A stretch of DNA of 64,000 nucleotides from Gaertneriomyces semiglobifer. Lineage: Eukaryota > Chytridiomycota > Chytridiomycetes > Spizellomycetales > Spizellomycetaceae. The translations under genes were made by a program, and so were the position numbers. The stretch spans positions 124,001 to 188,000 of the forward strand of contig JAHLKF010000024.1 in the NCBI GenBank assembly GCA_025558075.1, given 5' to 3'. The notes under the pieces were generated by a model. The model did not search any database. It had not been told where the DNA came from and saw only the letters and a program-made list of their open reading frames with translations. This document shows, piece after piece, positions 1-9,114 of this stretch (position 1 is the first letter of the stretch; every line of letters starts with the position of its first letter).

Positions 1-3000
1 GAACAAATCTTTCATGATGGAGCGTTCAACGTCCTCCATGCCTTGAAATGCCACAGTACAGCGGGCAAATATCTTCTCGATTTGGCTGACCATTTCGACC
101 GGAGAGTCGCGGAATCGAATTGTGCCATATTCATTGTTACCCGGAACGTCCTCGCCTGGAGGCCGATAGACGAGCTCCAAAGCGAAGAGAGGCTTTTTGC
201 TTTCTTGAACAAGTTTGATCAAACCCTTGAATGAGCTTATAATAATGGTGCGAAGTGACTCTTGCATTCGTTGCCGGACCTGAGTCAAGAGTCGTCTAAG
301 GCCTGACTCGTGATAGTTGGCGCCAATCGTCTTAGCATCAAGACTGAACCACCCTTTTGTGTTTTTGCCTAGCCTAATTGTAATGGCAGTCTTGACTGCA
401 GGGATCCACTTTTCTTGCAACGACGTCCTAACCGTCAGGGCGCTGGAGTACATAGCACCTTCAAATTCTTGAATAGGCAGAGCTTTTGGGGAGACCACGT
501 AGAAAGTCATGTTTTGTACTTGGTCGCACAGGGTCGTGACGTCGCCTACGGTCTGCAAGGCGGGCGGAAAGTTCAATAGCGTGCGCCTTGAGAAAGATCC
601 CTCAGCGGTTTCGAAAATCTCGTGACATTGCTGAAGGTCTTGCAGTTCCACTACTCTGGCCAATTTGTCTTTAGCGTACAGAGTGAGTGGCAAATCTTGA
701 AACGATGTAGGCAACTCAGGCATTTGCCCGGACCGAGGTCCAGGCCGGTAAGGAGGAGTACTTTCGCCGGGCAGGCTGACCAACGGGTAGGCGCCTTGAT
801 AAGCTACCAGCTCATGACTAGCAGCCGAGCGTGCTTCAGCCGCAATGCTTTCTTTCTGCTCAGCACCGCAATCAACTGAGAGGTGCTCGCGAGCTTTTTC
901 AATGCTGGCCTCTCGCAGTCGGTAAGCGAAGGCAATGCGAGTCGCAAACAGAAAAGGACTTTCGCAAGCAAGGTAAACATATGGTCGAGGAACCCAGTGC
1001 TCGGAAAAGGTTTTGACTGTTTCGCCGTCAATCTGGCATTTGTAGAAGTTGTTCAGTTCAATGTCGTCGTCGTCGTCGTCAGTCATGTCTGACCAGGGAC
1101 GCGAAAAGTAAACCAACAGACGCGAACGAGTCACGGCCTTGACGTAGCAGGCCTTCCAGCCTTCTCCGTCAAAGACGTAACCTTCCGCCGACGTATTGGC
1201 CACTATCTTGTCATATGCTTCGGGACTGCGTTCGTCGAAGTCAGGGTTATCGAAGAGATCAAGTGGGAACTTGTCGTCGTGATGAGACGCACAAAGGTCA
1301 ATGTCGTAAATGTGGCGTAGTTCTTGGTCAATATTCCAACCACGGTACAGCTTCTGAAGGCGTCCCAAGAGCAAGGCACGCGTTCTGTCCCCGTGAGGGA
1401 GCTGGATGACCGGTGGAAGGTCAGTCACTTGTATATTATCGCGCACGATCTCCTGCGAGACGCGAACGATCGAAGATATGTTCACCGTGTCCGTAATGGG
1501 TGAGATTCCCTTGGGTCGCCTCATCGGAACCCCCTTGGCAGCCACGTTGGACCTCAGGATAGGCGAGAACTTTCGAGTCATCGTATCAGCGGTCACATAG
1601 TGAGCATGCTTGGATCCTGAAGATGGCCCAGCAGTCCTTGAAGGGGTGTCGGCTGCCTTGGGAGGTACGGCTGCCTTGGTAGGTACCGCTGTCTCGGTAG
1701 GTACGGCTGCCTTGGGAGGTACGGCTACCTTAGTAGGTACCGCTGTCTCGGTAGGTACGGCTGCCTGGGTTGGTACGGCTGCCTCAGTTGGTACGGCTGC
1801 CTCAGTTGGTACGGCTGCCTTGGTAGGTACCGCTGTCTCGGTAGGTACGGCTGCCTGGGTTGGTACGGCTGCCTCAGTTGGTACGGCTGCCTCGGTTGGC
1901 ACGAATGTCTTGATAGGCACGGGTGTCTTGATAGGTACGGCAAAGTTCAGAAAACCAGTACTTTCGGGAAGGGCTTGAGTTTCAACCTTTGGTTGAGGGA
2001 AATGCGTAACGGCAGTGGCCATGACTGCGTCAAGGGCAGCGGCTCGTTTTTGGTGGTACTCAAAGTCGGTTCCGCGACTCATACCTTTCCTGCTTTTGTT
2101 ACGACCAAAGAAGCTCGGCTTCTGGACGACGGAGCGACCAGGTTGCACGGTGCGCTCCACGTTGATGAACGCACGGGTCTTGTTGGGCAGGAACATCATT
2201 CGAGGAGCGTTGGTAGGCTCCTGAACATTGAATACTTGGGCCGAGGGCTCAGGATCTGGGTTCTTAATGATCTCCCGAGCCGGCGTCTCAGCAGGTTTGA
2301 TACCAACGACTTCTGCATCGGGAAGCGCGGTGATTTCGCCTTGAGGGTCAACGACGGGTTGATTTGGTTTAAACACTGTATTATCAACGAGCTCTGGCTT
2401 CTGGACGACGGAGCGACCAGGTTGCACGGCGCGGTTCACGCTGACGAACGCACGGGTCTTGTTGGGCAGGAACATCATTCGAGGAGCGTCGGTAGGCTCC
2501 TGAACATTGAATACTGGGGCCGAAGGCTCGGGATCTGGGTTCTGAACGACCTCCTGAGCAGGCGTCTCAGCAGGTTTGATACCGACGACTTCTGCATCGG
2601 GAAGCGCGGTGACTTCGCCTTGAGGATCAACCGGTTGAGTGGGTTGACCAAAGTCGACTGGCTCCCCGAGAACGGGAGGTGCAGGTTTCCCGGCGGAGTC
2701 TACGTTGATGGAAGTAAGAGACTTGCTGGGCCGCAATATCACCCGAGTCGGGTTGGCAAGATCTTGCAAATTGAAGTTCAGGGCTGGGAGCTCGGGATCG
2801 GGTTTCTGAGTGATCTCCTGCGTAGGCGTCTGTTGCAAAGAGTTGCTGCTTTCTTGAGTGGACTGTTCTTGAACAGGCGTGTCCACAGGCTTCAATGCAA
2901 CGGCACCCGCACGATCGCTGGGTGCGGTGGCCTCAACCGGAACTTTCACGGTTTGCATTGCTGATTTCACTTCCTGAGGAGGCTCCTCTGAAGCTTTCTG

Positions 3001-4548
3001 GGGTGTGGGCGGCACAAGGGCGGCGCTACCTTCGGTAGAGGTAGGGCGGCTAGCAGGCGGACTAACAGTGGAGTCGGCGGCTAGCTTAGCCAGTGCGGCT
3101 TTCTGGGGTGGAAGGCCACCACGTGCGACGGTGCCAGGCTTCACACCAGCAGAGCTTGGACGGCTTGCAGAAGGGCTAGTCGTAGCGGAACCGGGGCGGC
3201 TTGTAGTAGGGGTAGTACCAGCAGGGGCAATACCACGCTTGGCAAGTTCGGCTTTCTTAGGAGGACGACCGCCACGGAGAACTGTACCGGGCTTCACGCC
3301 GGGACGGCTTACAGTGGGAGTGATAACCGGAACGGAACCGGGACGGCTTGCAGAAGGGCTAGTCGTAGCAGAAGTGGGACGGCTTGTACGAGTAACACCA
3401 ACAGCGGTGGCCCTAGCAGGGATAGCACCGGCTGGGACAGGCCCAGCGGGGGCACCGTCAAGTTTGGCAAGTTCAGACTTCTTAGGAGGACGGCCTCCAC
3501 GGAGAACGGTACCGGGCTGCACACCAGGACGGCTTACAGTAGGGGTAATAACAGGAACGGAACCGGGGTGGCTTGTAGGAGCAGCTCTAACCGGAGCGTT
3601 ACCAAGCTTGGCAATATCAGACTTCTTTGCGGGGCGACCTCCACGGACGACGGGAGGAGGCTTCACGCTGGCAGAGGTTGGAGAAGTTGTAGTAGGAGTG
3701 ACCTCAGCGGGAGTAAGACCAAGCTTGGCAAGTTCAGTCTTCTTGGGAGGACGGCCTCCACGGAGAACGGTACCGGGCTTGACGCCAGGACGGCTTACAG
3801 TAGGGGTAACATAGGGAACGGAACCAGGGCGGATTGTAATAGTAGCATTAGCGGCTTCAATACCAATCTTGATAGGTTCAGGCTTCTTGGGAGGACGGCC
3901 TCCGCGAAGAACGGTACCAGGCTTGACGCCGGGACGGCTAACAGTAGGGGAAGTAACGGAAGCAGAGCCGCGACGGCTTGTAGTAGTACCATTGGCGGTA
4001 CCAGGCTTCACACCAGCAGAGGTAGGACGGCTAGTAGATGGACTCACGTCGGTGGACTTGGTTTCAAGCTTAGGAGGATCAATGATAGTAGAGGTAGAGA
4101 TACTCTGACCAGTAGTGGAGGTAGAGGTAGAAATACTTTGATCGGTAGTCGAGGTAACAGCAGCTGGCTGAACCTTGGTGATCACCTTGAATCCTTCATC
4201 AGGACTGTCGGTGCTCTCTTCAGGAGGGGTTTTGCCAACGAAGGCCCACCACTGCTGGACCTTCTGAGCCTGGTCCATTGTCAGACCAGCTCCTCCAGTA
4301 CGCATAATGGACCGCGTAGATGGAGTCGGAAGGATGTTGTCGGTATTGTCGGGGAGGGTGGGGTTGGCGAGGTTGTCGTTGTCGTAGGTGTTATTAGGAT
4401 TGCTAGTCCTTAAAGTTTTGGTCGTCGCGCGACGCGTTTGGATTATATAAGCCTCAATGCAGTAAACGATAACGAAAAAGGGGAAATATAGGAATGGGTT
4501 GAAGTTAAACTGTAATAGTTGGCCTGTAGTATGAGTACGGGCGAACAT
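1..4548 (-). CDS. Axonemal dynein heavy chain, N-terminal part (runs off left edge)
   Basis: One uninterrupted minus-strand frame stays open from an ATG at 4548 to base 1 (1516 codons, no stop), so the motor domain lies outside the window. About residues 980-1516 (bases 1600-1) resemble the tail of axonemal dynein heavy chains of the DNAH1/DNAH6/DNAH7 group. I see the FDN-x-(D/E)FD-x-RxPE segment, HWVPRPYVYLACE, an F-A-R-x-AxAYxLRE stretch ending in VDC, GWFSLD followed by RRLLTQVRQRMQESLR, and a block ending in VERSIMKDLF. Dynein heavy chains drive flagellar bending, so this implies zoospores. The first ~950 residues are low-complexity: AT-hook-like RGGRPPKK repeats, a tandem ~90-residue duplication and VPTxxA repeats. 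An alternative start is the ATG at 4305; the 4548 start would include a hydrophobic stretch at about residues 17-40 (FLYFPFFVIVYCIEAYII) that may be untranslated leader instead. TATA-like sequences lie at about 4611-4620 and 4555-4560. The dynein identity is firm; the DNAH1-like subclass is inferred. Confidence 0.85.
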   Translation of the reverse strand, partial: MFARTHTTGQLLQFNFNPFLYFPFFVIVYCIEAYIIQTRRATTKTLRTSNPNNTYDNDNLANPTLPDNTDNILPTPSTRSIMRTGGAGLTMDQAQKVQQWWAFVGKTPPEESTDSPDEGFKVITKVQPAAVTSTTDQSISTSTSTTGQSISTSTIIDPPKLETKSTDVSPSTSRPTSAGVKPGTANGTTTSRRGSASVTSPTVSRPGVKPGTVLRGGRPPKKPEPIKIGIEAANATITIRPGSVPYVTPTVSRPGVKPGTVLRGGRPPKKTELAKLGLTPAEVTPTTTSPTSASVKPPPVVRGGRPAKKSDIAKLGNAPVRAAPTSHPGSVPVITPTVSRPGVQPGTVLRGGRPPKKSELAKLDGAPAGPVPAGAIPARATAVGVTRTSRPTSATTSPSASRPGSVPVITPTVSRPGVKPGTVLRGGRPPKKAELAKRGIAPAGTTPTTSRPGSATTSPSASRPSSAGVKPGTVARGGLPPQKAALAKLAADSTVSPPASRPTSTEGSAALVPPTPQKASEEPPQEVKSAMQTVKVPVEATAPSDRAGAVALKPVDTPVQEQSTQESSNSLQQTPTQEITQKPDPELPALNFNLQDLANPTRVILRPSKSLTSINVDSAGKPAPPVLGEPVDFGQPTQPVDPQGEVTALPDAEVVGIKPAETPAQEVVQNPDPEPSAPVFNVQEPTDAPRMMFLPNKTRAFVSVNRAVQPGRSVVQKPELVDNTVFKPNQPVVDPQGEITALPDAEVVGIKPAETPAREIIKNPDPEPSAQVFNVQEPTNAPRMMFLPNKTRAFINVERTVQPGRSVVQKPSFFGRNKSRKGMSRGTDFEYHQKRAAALDAVMATAVTHFPQPKVETQALPESTGFLNFAVPIKTPVPIKTFVPTEAAVPTEAAVPTQAAVPTETAVPTKAAVPTEAAVPTEAAVPTQAAVPTETAVPTKVAVPPKAAVPTETAVPTKAAVPPKAADTPSRTAGPSSGSKHAHYVTADTMTRKFSPILRSNVAAKGVPMRRPKGISPITDTVNISSIVRVSQEIVRDNIQVTDLPPVIQLPHGDRTRALLLGRLQKLYRGWNIDQELRHIYDIDLCASHHDDKFPLDLFDNPDFDERSPEAYDKIVANTSAEGYVFDGEGWKACYVKAVTRSRLLVYFSRPWSDMTDDDDDDIELNNFYKCQIDGETVKTFSEHWVPRPYVYLACESPFLFATRIAFAYRLREASIEKAREHLSVDCGAEQKESIAAEARSAASHELVAYQGAYPLVSLPGESTPPYRPGPRSGQMPELPTSFQDLPLTLYAKDKLARVVELQDLQQCHEIFETAEGSFSRRTLLNFPPALQTVGDVTTLCDQVQNMTFYVVSPKALPIQEFEGAMYSSALTVRTSLQEKWIPAVKTAITIRLGKNTKGWFSLDAKTIGANYHESGLRRLLTQVRQRMQESLRTIIISSFKGLIKLVQESKKPLFALELVYRPPGEDVPGNNEYGTIRFRDSPVEMVSQIEKIFARCTVAFQGMEDVERSIMKDLF
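1640..1955 (-). repeat. 18-bp tandem array encoding VPTxxA hexapeptides
   Basis: About 16-17 copies of an 18-bp unit encode VPTKAA, VPTETA, VPPKAA and similar on the minus strand, in frame with the dynein tail. Some stretches repeat at 36 bp, suggesting expansion of a double unit. The array probably forms a flexible linker between the disordered extension and the dynein tail. Confidence 0.85.
2100..2690 (-). repeat. Tandem ~290-bp duplication inside the dynein ORF
   Basis: Two copies in direct orientation (about 2115-2400 and 2400-2690) are nearly identical at the DNA level. Both encode a block containing FNVQEPT-x-APRMMFLPNKTRAF and V-DPQGE-TALPDAEVVGIKPAETPA. A more diverged third copy (NLQDLANPTRVILRPSKS) lies at about 2690-2830. 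The high identity of the first pair suggests a recent unequal exchange within the coding sequence. Confidence 0.75.
3100..3920 (-). repeat. Six AT-hook-like RGGRPPKK repeats within the dynein N-terminal extension
   Basis: Read on the minus strand, about six copies of a unit of roughly 40-75 residues carry the core PTVSRPGVKPGTV-LRGGRPPKK followed by E-L-A-K-L. The cores sit near 3890, 3745, 3635, 3485, 3255 and 3110. The RGGRPPKK core resembles an AT-hook (GRP flanked by basic residues). Spacers are rich in Pro, Ser, Thr and Ala and predicted disordered by composition. The same DNA read on the plus strand also gives an open frame, but only the minus frame joins the dynein tail. Confidence 0.8.
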
Positions 4549-4620
4549 AGGGACTATATATTAGGAACTTCGGATGCAGGGCAGGCGAGGGGGGCACCCG
4601 GGACCAGGTCGTTTATATAT

Positions 4621-7600
4621 ACGTTACTGCGCAGTTATCTTTTTTTTGCACCTGTACGTGGGAAATGATTCATTTATGCTTAAAATGGGCAAACGGAGCC
4701 ATGCGTCTTACTTATCCATAGACATAAGGAAAACTTCTACTGGATATACCAGGGTAGGCGGGAGATAGATGAATGGGGAGAGTGGATGATGTCGGTTTGC
4801 CAAAAGTCTGGATACGAAGGGTGTGCGTGGAGGAAAAGGGCAGTACGCGGTCTGGCGGGATGCATCTCCGCCGAATTGCAATCATTAACGCGTGCGGAAT
4901 CGACAAGTCGCAGCGTGATACCTTTGAATGCTTGGTTAGCTCACCTCACTGGGACTCAAGTCCGCCCATTGCGACTGTTTGTTTTTGTCCACAAGTAGGA
5001 ACTGCTACTATGCTGACTGAACTGTCCTAGGTCTAGTGGCCTGCTGCTGCCCCCAGGACGGATACCAGTCCTCGTCGCGCAGTGTGTGTGAGAAGGAAGT
5101 GAGTGAGTGAGTCAGTGAACCAGGCCCGCGTGGGCAGCGTGGGCAGGGCAGGACATGGATCTGGACAACTACACATGCTCCGACCATGGAATGAAATCGG
5201 AATGATGATTGCGCAAGAGTTGGATGGCGGGAGATCGTGTAATGAATGCCATTCATGGTTAGACTGCTTGCAGGGACAGATCGTGACGCTACGCCGGCAC
5301 TTGTGTTATCCATAGCTGCTAGCGAGTCATACTTCTTCTGTACGCAGCGACGTTGCCGAGGCCATTGGTGATTTGTGTTATCCGGCAACGATTGATGTTC
5401 TTGGAGCCTACTAGATCAACAAGAGCCATTATGGCCAGGCATTGTGGAGGAGAGGATTGTGTGCAGATGTGGACCAGCCAGGACATCCCAGGACGTTTTC
5501 TGGTGAACCATTCGTCCATTCATGTTCATTGCCACCCTTGTCTGGAAGTTGCATTTCGTCACCGTTATCTTTTCTGAACTAGAACGCAACCAGTGCTCAA
5601 ATTCAACGACATCACGTTTGCTGTCTTCGTCAATGCACCCCCTCAATAGACCTCTACACTGTTGCTGTCCTCCTAGCATCGCTTATGGCCAGTCTTCCTG
5701 ATGTGCGTTTGGCTGGACGACCCGTGGGAATTTGTCCAATTCATTCTAGGAGCGGCAACAGCCCTCATCACACAACATAATCAGTCTCCAGAAACACTTC
5801 GCACTAGAGATGACATTACTGACAACCGCTGCCGCTCACTAGACACTCCTCCTGTATCTCCTGCTAAATATTCTGCGTGTGAAAATCCTCTGGGAAAATC
5901 GTCTTCGAGGAGTGTTCCGCGTGGTGTGTTATCGATATCCGTTCATCTTGGACTCGCGCGTGTTGGCACAGACGCGTCGATCGAGAGCCATTCCAATTCC
6001 GCCTGTGAATTTGAATGGAGTGCGTGCATGCAAATCTGGCCCTAGGGCCTAGGGTCCCCCGCCACCACTCTTGCGGCCGGTAGCAGCATGGCAGCAGAGA
6101 GTCTCTAGAGTCTCTGCAGTCGCACCCGTCGGCAGGAACTTCTTGATTCGTTATGTTTATGCAGAACATCAGTTCTGTACAGTATGCCCAGCGTCCACAT
6201 TCCATACTAGAGCAGGCCTCTGCTGGGGCCACGAAGCTAATTGACCTTCCGAACTGTGCACACATCCGACGACTGCAGGTTTGATTCTTGAAGTGTGCCA
6301 TCACGACCTTCTTACCATTGATCATACCATTCATTTACTGGGCAGGAGGACACTGCGCTGCCTCCTACGAAATAGCAGAACCTGTGAAGAAGGTACCAGC
6401 ACATTCGTGTTTCGCCATGTTAGTCAACATGTCCATGGATGGAAACGTTGTTGTTCCTCATCGTTGTGAATCCGATGCAACAATAACACCTCTCATCCAG
6501 TCCGCATCACTCTCATCGTGCAACATGAGTCGCCCAGTCGCTACGAATATGTGGGGACCCGATCGTACTCTCATCTACTGTGCGCATGCGGGGAGCTTAG
6601 TGAATTTGAAGTAGCATTCGTCGTCCGGCTTCCCATCAATGAAGCGCTTACATGAACTGAGAGCGGATGCAAAGTGCCTGACAACTGCTGTTTGCTCAAG
6701 AGCCTGCATCCAACAGATGAGACTTCTCCGTCTGACTCCATCCGCACGTATTTGATCTTGACCTTTACATGTACGATTTGCCACAGGCATTCACCGACCA
6801 CATTATCATAAGTATGCAAAAGGGTTACCAATATTAGTAGGGTGAGCGAAAGGATGTCATGGCTTCATTGGATGATGGTGCATGTCTTCCACTAAGGCTT
6901 CAATGTCAGCAGTACGATAGCCTGTATATCTATATGCACAATCTAGTAAGAGTTCGTCAAATCCTGCTCTGCGTCTGGAAGTCCTCCCCAGCGCATCCAC
7001 ATGCTTGACCATTGAATGAACGAGTGTGAATGCGCTCTTTAGGTTCTGTCAGAATGGACGTTGTGATGGTAACGGCCAAGTTGGACTGAACAAGGCAGCG
7101 AGTGCGGGAAAGAAACGAGAGGTGGCACCTTGAGGCGGAGAACAACGATGGAATGCAGTAGTACATCACCCGACCAGCACTCATTACTGGTCCCGTAGCA
7201 GTCCAGACAGACGTGGGAAAAGTGGCAACAAGTTGTCGCATAAGTAAATGAAGCATGAGTATAGAGGTGCATAATCTCCGACTAACGTTAGCAGCAAACA
7301 GCAGTGCATCTCTTTGCCGCAATGCGGAGGTGTTGCAGGCTCAAGTTCATCCAACAAGGTCACAATCATTGGAACGCAAACAGGGTACCATTGCGCGGCT
7401 TCAAGGAGTAGCAAGTTGCGGCTCTTCTCCTGGTGCTATGTAGTGCTGGCAGTGCTGTTCAGATTGCTTGGGGCTGTAGAGCGAGTTACCGTCCATGTGG
7501 TTGACTGTTAGACATCTGTTCGGCTCCTTAATGTCCTCCAAACCTGGTGTCAATGAGTTATAGCGCGACGCAAAAGGTACCGAGCCCAAACGATCGTCGA

Positions 7601-7960
7601 TCACCGCAAGCACCGTCAAGTGTCTATGAAAGCAGCCGGGGGCTCAGTAAGATGCCCGTTGACCTATCTGCGTCACCGAAGTAATGGTCGAACTTGGAAA
7701 GTAACGCAGATCACCTCGTTAACATATTTGGGGTCACAGTGCTGAGACTGGATCTGAGGACCAACCGCAGCAGGTTGTTTGTTTTCAAGAACAAACTCGC
7801 AAGGCACGACTGTTGATTTCAGGACGTTGAAGGCGAGTGCAAGCCGATCATATTATCCGGCACATCTGAGTAAACCTTCTTCGAAGGAACACATCTCATA
7901 AGAATAACAGCACGAGAGGCAAAAGTTCATCCAAAAAGAAAAAAGAATGAAAAACGATGT
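4621..7960. other. Gene-poor intergenic DNA, no supported gene
   Basis: This 3.3-kb stretch holds only short overlapping open frames on both strands, with no recognisable domain, no convincing exon chain and no RNA gene that I could identify. It starts in the presumed promoter of the dynein gene and leads into the SINE-like repeat at 7966. It may contain decayed mobile-element DNA, but I cannot support a specific call. Confidence 0.5.
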
Positions 7961-7965
7961 CTCAA

Positions 7966-8128
7966 TCAAAAAATAACAAAAGTACCGAGCCCAGGGCATC
8001 CATCATTGCAAAGTGCACCTCCCCGGAATCGAACTTGCGTTCGCGGCCTTACAGCGCTCAAGATGCCCAGGTCTAGACCACTCGGCTATGGCGGCGTCTT
8101 TGTTTTACACAGGAAACCATGGCAAGAT
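7966..8128 (-). repeat. tRNA-derived SINE-like repeat, copy A
   Basis: This block is repeated at 8950-9114 with about 90 percent identity. Read on the minus strand, the tRNA-like head runs from 8095 to 8014. It has a good RNA polymerase III A box (TAGCCGAGTGGTCTA) and B box (GTTCGATTCC) at tRNA-like spacing. The acceptor and T stems do not pair, so it is not a functional tRNA. The head is followed by a short body and a T-rich end (TTTTGTTATTTTTTG, near 7980-7967), as in a short SINE. Target-site duplications could not be confirmed. Confidence 0.6.
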
Positions 8129-8339
8129 AACCCTTCGTCGCAGGGCACTGGAACGACTGGCCATGCGAGGTGTGCAATTCATGTCGCGATTGTTCGGACG
8201 CGTAGTTTCCCACGCGTGTGTGCAGGATTACGACAACTTCCGATCCACGCTGCAGCAACCGTATCGGGAACACTGAGTTTCTTTGAGGTAAGCAAGAGCG
8301 AGAGCAGCTGTGCCTTTTCTTTGCAATCTATTTAGTGGC

Positions 8340-8937
8340 CCAGTTGCTGATGTCGTTCATTTATCTTGGATGACTTTAGATGACGAATGGCGCCATCGCA
8401 TCGGCCAAAGGGCTGCCTCTCGGATATAAAAGGGGCCCCCCGTTCGTCGCTTCCTCCCCTCAGTTTTCCTTCAGTTCGCCTCCCTCGACATCTTCGACTT
8501 CGACTACAACAACCTCGACTGCTGGACTTCGACTTCAACAACCTCGCCTGCTGGACTTCGACTACAACAACCTCGACTGCTGGACATCGACTTCAACAAC
8601 CTCGACTACTAAATATACTGGACTTCGACTTCAACAACCTCGACTGCTGGACTTCGACTACAACAACCTCGACTACTGGCCTTCGACTACGACAACCTCG
8701 ACACCAAGATGCTGTGAAACTCAAGGCAAAACGGTCCGTGAAACCCTGGGCGGCTGGTGAAAGAATGCTTCGTGCATACCTTTCATTAGCAATAACACTT
8801 GGAGTTGTGTTATGTATAATATATTATGTGCTTTATAAACATTAGACTTTGGTTATTTTGTGTTGAATAATAATAAGTGTTGAATAATATTATGGGTTTT
8901 ATCTTTACTCGAGTTCACAATTGTAATCCCTGAACAG
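8340..8937 (+). repeat. Promoter-plus-tandem-repeat block, possible solo LTR
   Basis: A TATA box (TATAAAA, 8425-8431) lies in a GC-rich context. It is followed by about six copies of a 29-bp unit (core ctggacttcgacttcaacaacctcg, about 8490-8712), then AT-rich sequence resembling a 3' end. The block lies between the two SINE-like copies. Because 29 is not a multiple of three, successive copies change reading frame, so the open frames across it are unlikely to be coding. TATA box, short transcribed region and AT-rich end fit a solo LTR, but no second copy or clear terminal TG/CA pair was verified. Confidence 0.35.
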
Positions 8938-8949
8938 CAACGTAATCAT

Positions 8950-9114
8950 TCAAAAAATAACAAAAGTACCGAGCCCAGGGCATCAATCATTGCAAAGTGC
9001 ACCTCCCCGGAATCGAACTCGCGTTCGCCCGGCCTTACAGCGCTCAAAATGCTCAGGTCTAGACCACTCGGCTATGGCGGCGTCTTGTTAAACATAGGAA
9101 AACATTCGCAAGAT
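8950..9114 (-). repeat. tRNA-derived SINE-like repeat, copy B
   Basis: This is the second copy of the repeat at 7966-8128, in the same orientation about 984 bp away. The A and B boxes are identical. Differences cluster in the anticodon-like region and in a 2-base insertion before the B box. The homology continues about 30 bp beyond the tRNA-like 5' end (tct-ttgtt-aca-aggaaa-cat-gcaagat), so the repeated unit is longer than the tRNA head. Confidence 0.6.

Noticed and set aside
1610..1978. Plus-strand ORF with VGTAA-type repeats (and other plus-strand frames to 4413)
   Set aside because: The minus strand carries one uninterrupted frame across the same DNA that joins a dynein tail; the plus-strand frames are mirror readings of the repeats.
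8014..8095. Functional tRNA gene on the minus strand
   Set aside because: The A and B boxes are good but neither the acceptor stem nor the T stem pairs, and the second copy at 9000-9080 has the same defects.
8380..8845. Thr/Ser-rich or Leu/Gln-rich protein-coding genes
   Set aside because: The frames are produced by a 29-bp tandem repeat that shifts frame each unit, with no conserved start context or domain.
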